From: Solirubrobacterales bacterium
GTDB taxonomy: Bacteria > Actinomycetota > Thermoleophilia > Solirubrobacterales > Solirubrobacteraceae
Reading direction: 5' to 3'
Length of the DNA: 5,021 bases
Assembly: GCA_015655225.1 (NCBI GenBank)
Contig: JAATFK010000171.1
Coordinates: forward strand, 1-5,021
In this document: positions 1-4,882 of the stretch, piece after piece
Numbering within the stretch: the first letter of the stretch is position 1
Layout: each line of letters begins with the position of its first letter
The notes under the pieces: model-generated
Database searches by the model: none
Told to the model about the DNA's origin: nothing
What the model saw: only the letters and a program-made list of their open reading frames with translations
Program-made: the position numbers and the translations under genes

Positions 1-1
1 C

Positions 2-223
2 TCGCGCTCCTCGTGGCCACCGTCGTCCTGCGGCAATGGCCACGGCTCAAGCCACGCCGGCCCCAGCGTCCGCAGCATCGAGCGGCTGTTCGAGTCGCGC
101 CACGAACCCCACCACACGGGTGCGCCCGTACGGCTGGGCTTGGCCACCAGGCGCCCCGTGATGCGCTTCGCTCGGTCTGCGGCACTGGCGTTCATGTCCA
201 AGATCCTCGGTCGGGTGCGCTAG
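2..223 (+). CDS. 3' end of an unidentified gene (partial, 5' end outside window)
   Basis: Frame 2 is open from the window edge to a TAG at 221-223. Almost every third codon position is G or C, the pattern of the confirmed genes downstream, whereas frame 1 loses this bias after about 25 codons. The last residues read like a genuine C-terminus: SVRSIERLFESRHEP, then GAPVRLGLATRRPVMRF, then a basic tail ending KILGRVR. I recognise no domain and cannot assign a function; the tail is rich in Arg and weakly amphipathic. Frame 1 is also open here and starts with a hydrophobic stretch (LALLVATVVL), so a frame change near the window edge cannot be excluded. The first 20 or so residues are therefore less certain than the rest. 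A 13-bp tandem duplication overlaps the stop codon. Confidence 0.5.
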   Translation, partial: SRSSWPPSSCGNGHGSSHAGPSVRSIERLFESRHEPHHTGAPVRLGLATRRPVMRFARSAALAFMSKILGRVR

Positions 224-239
224 CAAGGTGCGCTAGCAA
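214..239. repeat. 13-bp perfect tandem duplication across a stop codon
   Basis: GGTGCGCTAGCAA occurs twice head to tail, at 214-226 and 227-239. The first copy supplies the TAG stop (221-223) of the upstream partial gene; the second lies just outside it. This looks like a replication-slippage duplication. Each copy contains the near-palindrome GCTAGC. Confidence 0.85.
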
Positions 240-308
240 TCCTATCGACTTGAGAGTCCGAATCCAGCAGAAGACGCCCTGCCTATCAGTAGACACGGGC
301 GATCGTCC

Positions 309-361
309 ACGACGGGCCTCAAGATTCCCAAGCTTGAGGTCGCGGGTTCGAGGCCCGTCGT
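309..361. repeat. 11-bp perfect inverted repeat bracketing the tRNA remnant
   Basis: ACGACGGGCCT at 309-319 is the exact reverse complement of AGGCCCGTCGT at 351-361, with 31 nt between them. The right arm lies in the T-arm/acceptor part of the tRNA-Gly remnant; the left arm is not part of a tRNA. A second hairpin, CCTCAAG (317-323) with CTTGAGG (333-339), competes for the left arm. The repeat may be a recombinase recognition element or simply a local inversion duplicate. Confidence 0.7.
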
Positions 362-366
362 CCGCT
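325..366 (+). pseudogene. 3'-half remnant of tRNA-Gly(CCC), candidate attachment (att) site
   Basis: The stretch reads as canonical tRNA positions 32-73. It has an anticodon loop TTCCCAA with anticodon CCC (327-329), the 3' anticodon strand GCTTG, a 5-nt variable loop AGGTC, a T-stem GCGGG/CCCGT with loop TTCGAGG, a 3' acceptor strand CGTCCGC and discriminator T. T73, the C2:G71 position implied by the acceptor, and C35C36 are glycine features. The 5' half is absent: nothing upstream forms a D-arm or a GCGGACG acceptor strand. Position 31 (A324) would mismatch G39, T60 of the T-loop is G, and no CCA is encoded. Fragments running from the anticodon to the 3' end are the usual core duplicated when integrases insert elements into tRNA genes, so this is probably an att scar, not a working tRNA. 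Confidence 0.7.
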
Positions 367-437
367 TGTGCTGGCGCGTTGAAGCTCACCACGCCGGTGA
401 TCTCCATCGGATGCCGATCCCGTCTCGATCGCCATCT

Positions 438-444
438 GAAGGAG
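438..444 (+). promoter_or_regulatory. Shine-Dalgarno site for the lipoprotein at 450
   Basis: GAAGGAG lies 5 nt before the GTG at 450. It decides the start: the in-frame ATG at 366 has no such site and would add 28 residues ahead of the signal peptide. Confidence 0.75.
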
Positions 445-449
445 CAGTC

Positions 450-1084
450 GTGCGAAGGATCGTTCTGGTGCGGACCGCCGTCGCGGCGACGCTCCTGACG
501 GGCGCTAGCCTGACCGCCTGCGGCGGCAGCACGAGCAGTTCGACGACCACGTCGGCGGCGGTCGTCTCGACGGCAGCCGCGCCGGCACCCGCGTCGACCA
601 CCACTGCCGCCACCGCGCCGGCCGCCACCACCGCCACGGCGCCGGCGCCCACGAAGATGGTGCCGGCCGCGATGACGAAGAGCGCGTACATCCAGCAGGT
701 GGACGCGGTGTGCGGCACCATCAACAAGGACTTGGCCAAGCTGGTCACCCAGAGTGACGCCGCCCAGAAGAGAGCAGGGACGACGGATGCCGAGCAACTC
801 GCGGCGGTCGCGCCATTCCTGAGACGCATCCACATGTCGTCGGAGAACGCGCTCGACAGAATCCGTGCGATCCCGACCCCGCCGGGGGGGCGAGAGACCA
901 GGCGAGAGCGTACATCGACGCTGTGAATGCTGAGCTTGCCCTCTCCGGCCAGGCGGCTGACGCGGCCGACAACGACGACGTCGAGACGTTCAACAGCACC
1001 TTCAAGCAGATCGACGGCGCCAGACAGCGCGTGGACGGAGCGGCGCAGGGCTTCGGCTTCAAGGTCTGCGGCCACGAGAGATGA
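450..1084 (+). CDS. Small secreted lipoprotein, reading frame interrupted in a G7 run
   Basis: From GTG 450 the protein starts MRRIVLVRTA, followed by a hydrophobic core and the lipobox LTAC, so Cys24 should be lipid-anchored after signal peptidase II cleavage. Residues 25-70 are a Ser/Thr/Ala/Pro linker. From about residue 75 there is a helical domain with the opening YIQQVDAVCGTIN (Cys88). In the starting frame translation ends at a TGA at 924-926, after an atypical basic tail (GRETRRERTSTL). In the -1 frame from 890 the protein continues naturally: ARDQARAYIDAVNAE onward to GFGFKVCGHER, stopping at TGA 1082-1084. The joined product would be about 211 residues, with Cys88 and Cys207 as a plausible disulfide pair. 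The break lies in seven Gs at 884-890. It may be a sequencing or assembly error, a real mutation, or a slippage site. The molecular function is unknown; a cell-surface or ligand-binding role is only a guess. Confidence 0.75.
884..890 (+). other. G7 homopolymer, site of -1 frame change
   Basis: Codons read CCG GGG GGG CGA in the starting frame, so the run has the phase G_GGG_GGG, which matches the X_XXY_YYZ pattern of -1 slippery heptamers. Slipping back one base gives GGG GGG GCG and joins exactly to the downstream frame that ends in VCGHER. Reading the run as eight Gs gives the same protein. Confidence 0.6.
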
Positions 1085-1091
1085 GCGTGAG

Positions 1092-1111
1092 TGGTCAGGC
1101 GAGCCTGACTA
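1092..1111 (+). terminator. Short hairpin after the lipoprotein gene, weak terminator candidate
   Basis: TGGTCAGG (1092-1099) can pair with CCTGACTA (1104-1111), including one G-T wobble, around a CGAG loop. It lies 7 nt after the lipoprotein stop. No T-tract follows, so intrinsic termination is uncertain. Confidence 0.3.
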
Positions 1112-1148
1112 GACGAATGTCTCACTAGGCGTTGGCGCTTCGGCGCTC

Positions 1149-1154
1149 TACCTT
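1149..1154 (+). promoter_or_regulatory. -10-like hexamer for leaderless transcript of the 1162 gene
   Basis: TACCTT fits the actinobacterial TANNNT pattern and ends 7 nt before the ATG at 1162, so transcription would begin at or next to the A of the start codon. No Shine-Dalgarno sequence and no good -35 element are visible. It supports ATG 1162 over the in-frame TTG at 1132. Confidence 0.45.
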
Positions 1155-1161
1155 CTCGCCG

Positions 1162-2589
1162 ATGAGCGAGCGTCCGTCGGCCACGTCTCGCCCGCTGGTC
1201 GCCATCGACAGAGACCTCTTGTGGCCCGGGATCAGCGTCGTCGCGATCATCGTCGGCAGCCTCGGTCCGTGGGCGACCTACGGTCCCTTCTCGATCGTGG
1301 GGACGGCCGGCGGTCGCAACGGCATCATCACGCTCGTGCTCGCCGTGATCGCCGGCGGGCTCGTGCTCGTGCGGAGGCTGCCAGTGGTCGTCGGCGTGCT
1401 GGCGCTCGGGGCGCTCGCCACCGGCATCTACGACACGGTCGACGTCAGCAGTATCGACGTGCCGATCTTCGCAATTTCGGTAGGCTGGGGAATCATCCTC
1501 GTCGACGTCGCGTCAGCGAGCCTGCTCGCCTCGGCCGTCGAACACAGACTTCGTCGCAGCCCAAGGAGGGCAGTCCCGATGGTCGATCCACCCGACGAGA
1601 TGGCAGCGGGCGATCGGCCCGACAGCGACGTCGACGCTCCCACGCGCGAGGCGCCCGCCGCCCCGGAGCCGCGGCGCGAGCCGCGACCCGTCGCGGGCGC
1701 TGGCGGGAGACGCTGGGTTCCATGGGCCACGGGCGGCGCGGTCGTCGCGGTGCTGGCGGCGGTCGGCGTCGTGCTCGCGCTGACGGTCTTCTCCTCCTCG
1801 GACCATGCCGGCAGTGACTACCAGGCGAAGATCGACCAGATCATGCGCCCGCTGATCTCGGCCAACCGCGCACTCTCGACGTCGCTCACGTCGGTCAGTG
1901 GGACGGCGCCGAAGGACGCCGAGAATCAGGTCGGGACAGTTCAGGCCGCGGTGCTGACCGCGCGCGGCGGCCTCGACGCCCTGACGGTTCCCTCCGGTTC
2001 CGCGCAGCTGGCCTCCAACGCCCGCGCGACGCTCACGCGTGAGACGGCCTACCTGGCGGCCGTCAGAGAGGCGCTGATGAACCCGGCGAGCGGCAGCGCG
2101 GCGCAGACGCAGACGCTCGCCGGCAACCTCACCAGCGCACTGGACGTGATCGCGCCGCCCACCGACGACTGGTCGGGCAGCGTCACCGGCGCCGACGCCC
2201 TCACCGCTTGGGCGCCGAGAGCTGTCGCGACTGCCCGGGCCAGAGTCCGCGCCCAGCAGCTTGCTGCCGAGCGGAGCCGGCAGAGACGAGCCGCCGCGCT
2301 GAGAAAGAGACAGAAGAAGAGAGCGCCGGCGAGAGCACCGGTCCCCGCCGCGGCGGCCCCCGCCGCGCCCTCTGGCGGCACCGACTGCGGCAGCGGCGTC
2401 CACGCCGGTCCGGCGACCAGCTGCCCGTTCGCCTTCAACGTCCAGCAGGCCTACAACCAGGCTCCTGGCGTCGACGCGACGGTCGAGGTCTACAGCCCGA
2501 CCACGGGACAGACGTACGCGATGACCTGCTCGCCGGCCGGCAACGGCGTGACCTGCTCCGGAGCCAACAACGCATCGGTCACCTGGTGA
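1162..2589 (+). CDS. Five-helix membrane protein with C-terminal four-Cys secreted domain
   Basis: The 475-residue product has four hydrophobic helices near its N-terminus (about 22-42, 55-72, 74-92 and 102-124). A charged Pro/Ala-rich cytoplasmic-type linker follows (125-185), then a fifth helix (186-211). The segment 215-370 is helical, outside the membrane if the five-helix topology holds, and runs into a basic stretch with many Arg and Lys (370-392). An Ala/Pro linker leads to the end domain (about 407-475), which contains TDCGSGVHAGPATSCPF, a Tyr- and Val-rich middle with SPTTGQTYAMTC, and NGVTCSGANN. Its cysteines 409, 421, 456 and 465 could form two disulfides. I recall this Cys-G-x-G...SCPFA...TY-x-MTC pattern as a recurrent C-terminal extracytoplasmic module in actinobacterial proteins. 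The overall function is unknown. ATG 1162 is preferred over TTG 1132 because of the upstream -10-like hexamer. The stop lies 1 nt before the next gene, implying an operon. Confidence 0.85.
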   Translation: MSERPSATSRPLVAIDRDLLWPGISVVAIIVGSLGPWATYGPFSIVGTAGGRNGIITLVLAVIAGGLVLVRRLPVVVGVLALGALATGIYDTVDVSSIDVPIFAISVGWGIILVDVASASLLASAVEHRLRRSPRRAVPMVDPPDEMAAGDRPDSDVDAPTREAPAAPEPRREPRPVAGAGGRRWVPWATGGAVVAVLAAVGVVLALTVFSSSDHAGSDYQAKIDQIMRPLISANRALSTSLTSVSGTAPKDAENQVGTVQAAVLTARGGLDALTVPSGSAQLASNARATLTRETAYLAAVREALMNPASGSAAQTQTLAGNLTSALDVIAPPTDDWSGSVTGADALTAWAPRAVATARARVRAQQLAAERSRQRRAAALRKRQKKRAPARAPVPAAAAPAAPSGGTDCGSGVHAGPATSCPFAFNVQQAYNQAPGVDATVEVYSPTTGQTYAMTCSPAGNGVTCSGANNASVTW

Positions 2590-2590
2590 C

Positions 2591-3619
2591 GTGCGGCGAC
2601 TGAGGGCCGGCCGCGCCGGCGGACGATGGCGCTGCTCGATCTTGATCGCGATCTCGCTGACGGCGGCCGCCGGCTGCGGCAGCCAGAAGCCGGGCAAGGA
2701 GCCGACGTTGCCCGCCGCCCAGGCTCCGCCGCCGCTGTCGGCGCTGACGACGACCGCGCCACGGGCCCCGAGACGCGCGCCGACGGCCCATCCCGCGCGA
2801 CCGGTCGTCACGCATCGGCCCGCGCACCGAGCCACTCGAGCCCGACCGCCCGCCGGTGCCGGTGGCCCGTTGCTCTCCGCGAGCGACCTTGCGAGTTTCG
2901 CAACGCTCCAACGACAGCTCGGAGGCCAGATCGGTCTGGCGGTGTCGGGCGTCGGCTTCGGTCAGCAGGTGCAGACCGCGGGACCGCTGCAGTCCGCGAT
3001 CGCCTGGTCCACGAGCAAGGTCCCGATCGCGATGGCGATCTACGACGCCGGGCTCGCGAGCAGCCAGCAGCAGAACCTCGATGCGGCGATCACCGCCTCG
3101 GACAACGCCGCGGCCGAGGGGCTCTGGGGCGCGCTCGGCGGCGGCGAGAGAGCCGCCCAGCTCGCCGACGACCAGCTGCGCGTCGCCGGCGATCTGCGGA
3201 CGACTGTCCAGCCGGACGTGCTGCGCAACGGGTACACGCCGTTCGGTCAGACGGTCTGGTCGCTCGCGGACCAAGCGCGCTTCACCGCCGGCATGGCGTG
3301 CGTGCCGGCCGGCCGCAGCGTCCTGGCGCTGATGGGCCAGACGATCTCCGCGCAGCGGTGGGGCATCGGCTCGACGGGAGCCGGCGCTCAGATCAAGGGC
3401 GGATGGGGGCCGGGGACGCAGCCCGGCGCGGGCGGTGGCTACCTCGACCGCCAGATGGGTGTGACGAGCGTGGCGGGCGTCCCGATCGCGCTCACGATCG
3501 CGAGCCTGCCAGCGGACGGATCACATGAGACGGGTACGAGCGACCTGACGGCGATCGCGAGATGGGCTGTCGCCCACATCCACGCGAGCGGGCTGCCGCG
3601 CAGACCGATCTGCTCCTAG
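2591..3619 (+). CDS. Secreted lipoprotein, class-A beta-lactamase-fold serine hydrolase
   Basis: The start is GTG 2591, 1 nt after the preceding stop, so translation is probably coupled; there is no strong ribosome binding site. Residues 1-28 form a basic n-region and hydrophobic core ending AAAGC, a weak lipobox with Cys29. Residues 30-92 are a Pro/Ala/Arg/Thr linker suited to crossing the cell wall. The catalytic domain has the three marks of the serine beta-lactamase/penicillin-binding superfamily in order: STSK (Ser140 nucleophile, Lys143), SDN (170-172) and KGG (269-271) in place of KTG/KSG. WSLADQARF and GYLDRQMG add family character. The 342-residue length exceeds a plain class A enzyme (about 260-290) because of the linker. 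It could hydrolyse beta-lactams, act on peptidoglycan peptides, or be a non-hydrolytic relative. No Glu166-type ExxxN motif is obvious, so I do not claim resistance activity. Confidence 0.85.
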   Translation: MRRLRAGRAGGRWRCSILIAISLTAAAGCGSQKPGKEPTLPAAQAPPPLSALTTTAPRAPRRAPTAHPARPVVTHRPAHRATRARPPAGAGGPLLSASDLASFATLQRQLGGQIGLAVSGVGFGQQVQTAGPLQSAIAWSTSKVPIAMAIYDAGLASSQQQNLDAAITASDNAAAEGLWGALGGGERAAQLADDQLRVAGDLRTTVQPDVLRNGYTPFGQTVWSLADQARFTAGMACVPAGRSVLALMGQTISAQRWGIGSTGAGAQIKGGWGPGTQPGAGGGYLDRQMGVTSVAGVPIALTIASLPADGSHETGTSDLTAIARWAVAHIHASGLPRRPICS

Positions 3620-3642
3620 TCCGGCCTTCGGAGCCGCCGGAC
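3619..3642 (+). terminator. GC hairpin at the end of the hydrolase gene
   Basis: GTCCGGC (3619-3625) pairs perfectly with GCCGGAC (3636-3642). The 10-nt loop contains C-TTCG-G, the stable UUCG tetraloop with its closing pair. The stem begins on the last base of the TAG stop. It lacks a T-run, as many terminators in high-GC actinobacteria do. Confidence 0.45.
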
Positions 3643-3687
3643 ATTACGATCCCGCTAGCGATCGATGCCCCGGGCGCTCCGGGCAAC

Positions 3688-3693
3688 TAACCT
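3688..3693 (+). promoter_or_regulatory. -10-like hexamer for leaderless transcript of the 3701 gene
   Basis: TAACCT fits TANNNT and is followed by 7 nt (GCGGGGC) and then ATG 3701. This geometry predicts a leaderless mRNA. I see no consensus -35. It argues for ATG 3701 over the in-frame ATG at 3665, which would lie upstream of the start site. Confidence 0.5.
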
Positions 3694-3700
3694 GCGGGGC

Positions 3701-4159
3701 ATGGCGTACACGAACGCGGAAGCACAGCAGGACATGCTCGACACGCTCGCCGGCCTCGTCGACGAGCTCGGCGGGGCGCTCGCGACCCTCGGCGAGACCT
3801 ACGAGCAGCTCGACGAGTATGCCGGCGACCGGCTCGAGGAGTCGCTCTTCCGGCCGCTCCAGGCGGCCTACGGCCGCGCTCAGCGGACCCACACGGAGTT
3901 CGCGACGCGCGTCCAGCTGCCGATCCGTCCCTTCGCGCCGCAGACGGCCGACGTCGGCCCGAACGACCCGCGCGGCGGGATCGAGCACGCGGCCGACGCG
4001 ATCGCCGGCGCCGACGAGGGCCTCTCGGCGCTGCAGGACGGCATGCTGCCGGTCGAGGTCGGTGACCGCGAGCTGCGCAGCGGCCTCGCCGAGGTGCGCG
4101 AGCTGCTGACGCCCCTGCCGGGCCGCGCCGACGAGCTGCTCCGCTCGCTCGGGCGCTGA
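3701..4159 (+). CDS. Small acidic helical protein of unknown function
   Basis: The 152-residue product has no signal peptide or membrane segment and should be cytoplasmic. Residues 5-65 are predicted to be helical, with regular Leu/Ala spacing and many acidic residues (DMLDTLAGLVDELGGALATL, then GETYEQLDEYAGDRLEESLF). A Pro-rich break (about 73-92, QLPIRPFAP...GPNDPRGG) separates this from a second helical part (93-150) with similar heptad-like spacing. It has no cysteine. Third codon positions are strongly G or C, so it is a real gene. I do not recognise the family; a coiled-coil or helical-bundle scaffold is what the sequence suggests. It appears to be its own transcription unit, with a hairpin before its promoter and another after its stop. 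Confidence 0.8.
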   Translation: MAYTNAEAQQDMLDTLAGLVDELGGALATLGETYEQLDEYAGDRLEESLFRPLQAAYGRAQRTHTEFATRVQLPIRPFAPQTADVGPNDPRGGIEHAADAIAGADEGLSALQDGMLPVEVGDRELRSGLAEVRELLTPLPGRADELLRSLGR

Positions 4160-4170
4160 GACGCTGCTTT

Positions 4171-4187
4171 TCGGCCGAGTGGGCCGA
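4171..4187 (+). terminator. Hairpin between the helical protein and thioredoxin-like genes
   Basis: TCGGCC (4171-4176) pairs with GGCCGA (4182-4187) around a 5-nt loop, 11 nt after the TGA at 4157-4159. A short T4 run precedes the stem and none follows it, so it is a weak terminator candidate. Confidence 0.3.
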
Positions 4188-4201
4188 GCATCGCGGCCTG
4201 C

Positions 4202-4207
4202 AAGACT
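4202..4207 (+). promoter_or_regulatory. Possible -10 hexamer for a leaderless start at 4215
   Basis: AAGACT keeps the A2 and T6 of TANNNT but not T1. It lies 7 nt before GTG 4215, the same spacing as at the 1162 and 3701 genes. On its own it is weak; the shared spacing is the main support. Confidence 0.3.
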
Positions 4208-4214
4208 CTTGCGC

Positions 4215-4796
4215 GTGCGCCGCTCGCGCTCCGTCATCGCCATCCTCGCCACGGCCGTGGGCGTCCTCGCGGCGGCCGTCGTCCTCGCCGGCTGCGGCGG
4301 AGGCGGCGGCGGCAAGGGCAGCGCCGTCACGCCGCAGCAGTACACGAAGTCGCTCGCCTCCTCGCCGCCGCCGCTCGCCGACCTGCACCAGCGCAGCGGC
4401 CAGGTCGAGGGCTCCGAGCAGGACTTCGACGCGCAGATCCGCGCGCTGCGCGGCTTCCCGATCGTGGTCAACTCGTGGGCGAGCTGGTGCGGACCCTGCA
4501 GAGCCGAGCTGCCGCTCCTGCAGAGAGCGGCGCTCAGATACGGGACGAAGGTCGCCTTCGTCGGTCTGAACGTCGACGACACCGCCGGCAAGGCGCGCAG
4601 CTTCATCGCGAAGTACCCGCTGCCGTACCCCAGCTTCGAGGATCCGAAGAGCAGCGTCTTCCGCGCGCTCGGCGGCGGCGTGGGGCTCCCGGTGACCTTC
4701 TTCCTCGACAGAGAGGGCAGAGTCGTCTACCCGCACCAGGGCCAGTTCAGCTCCGAGAGCGATCTGCTCGCGGCGATCCGGCGCTACTCGCTTTGA
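4215..4796 (+). CDS. TlpA/ResA-like thioredoxin-fold lipoprotein (WCGPC)
   Basis: From GTG 4215 the 193-residue protein starts MRRSRSVIA, with a hydrophobic core and lipobox LAGC (Cys27), then a Gly-rich spacer. It should be tethered to the outer face of the membrane. The thioredoxin fold follows: FPIVVNSWASWCGPCRAELP holds the redox pair Cys92 and Cys95, VAFVGLNVDD is the next beta strand, and GLPVTFFLDREGRVV contains the cis-Pro (Pro159) and the following strands. Proteins of this type reduce or exchange disulfides in secreted proteins, for example apocytochrome c in the ResA/CcmG branch. No cytochrome-maturation or CcdA gene is nearby, so its partner is unknown. The GTG at 4179 and TTG at 4209 are alternative in-frame starts; 4215 gives a tidy signal peptide right behind a -10-like hexamer. 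AGA encodes Arg at least five times here. Confidence 0.92.
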   Translation: MRRSRSVIAILATAVGVLAAAVVLAGCGGGGGGKGSAVTPQQYTKSLASSPPPLADLHQRSGQVEGSEQDFDAQIRALRGFPIVVNSWASWCGPCRAELPLLQRAALRYGTKVAFVGLNVDDTAGKARSFIAKYPLPYPSFEDPKSSVFRALGGGVGLPVTFFLDREGRVVYPHQGQFSSESDLLAAIRRYSL

Positions 4797-4808
4797 CCCT
4801 CGGGGGTC
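4795..4808 (+). terminator. Small hairpin overlapping the thioredoxin-like gene stop
   Basis: GACCC (4795-4799) pairs with GGGTC (4804-4808) around a TCGG loop. It starts inside the TGA stop (4794-4796) and is followed by the T-rich stretch TATATTT (4811-4817). The stem is only 5 bp, so termination would be partial. Confidence 0.4.
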
Positions 4809-4810
4809 GC

Positions 4811-4816
4811 TATATT
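4811..4816 (+). promoter_or_regulatory. -10 element of the cold-shock gene promoter
   Basis: TATATT matches TATAAT at 5 of 6 positions and is the most AT-rich stretch between the two genes. A -35-like TTGACC lies at 4793-4798, overlapping the preceding stop, but the 12-nt gap is too short for a normal promoter. A start near 4823 would give a leader of about 110 nt. Confidence 0.5.
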
Positions 4817-4817
4817 T

Positions 4818-4858
4818 CGGGCAAGGCCGGATCGCAGGGATCCGGTATGTCGTGCCCG
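4818..4858 (+). promoter_or_regulatory. Nested hairpin in the cold-shock gene leader
   Basis: The inner stem CCGGATC (4827-4833) pairs perfectly with GATCCGG (4839-4845) around a 5-nt loop. The outer stem CGGGCA (4818-4823) pairs perfectly with TGCCCG (4853-4858). The interior loop is 3 nt on the left and 7 nt on the right. If transcription begins at about 4823, only the inner stem is transcribed in full. I do not recognise it as a named RNA family. Confidence 0.5.
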
Positions 4859-4882
4859 CGCTCGTAGTCGTTGCACCAGCAC

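Noticed and set aside
386..400. TCACC/GGTGA hairpin as a terminator or riboswitch
   Set aside because: The stem is only 5 bp, with no T-run and no extended structure.
366..449. N-terminal extension of the lipoprotein to ATG 366
   Set aside because: It has no ribosome binding site and would bury the signal peptide; GTG 450 has GAAGGAG at the right distance.
13..498. Plus-strand open frame starting at 13
   Set aside because: It loses third-position G/C bias after about 25 codons, runs through the tRNA remnant, and reads into the lipoprotein gene in the wrong frame.
192..1075. Long minus-strand open frames opposite the lipoprotein gene
   Set aside because: They are antisense shadows of a GC-rich gene. 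One frame reads DDGPRTRDLKLG through the tRNA remnant, a typical artefact of translating a tRNA backwards.
927..1112. Separate 61-residue open frame after the lipoprotein stop
   Set aside because: It is in a different frame from the natural continuation, and its Ser/Arg/Thr-rich product is a shadow of the -1 frame.
1513..2835. 440-codon minus-strand open frame
   Set aside because: It is antisense to two well-supported genes; the Arg/Gly-rich product has no recognisable domain.
3653..3660. CGCTAGCG palindrome as an operator
   Set aside because: An 8-bp palindrome is common by chance in this composition and no second site is seen nearby.
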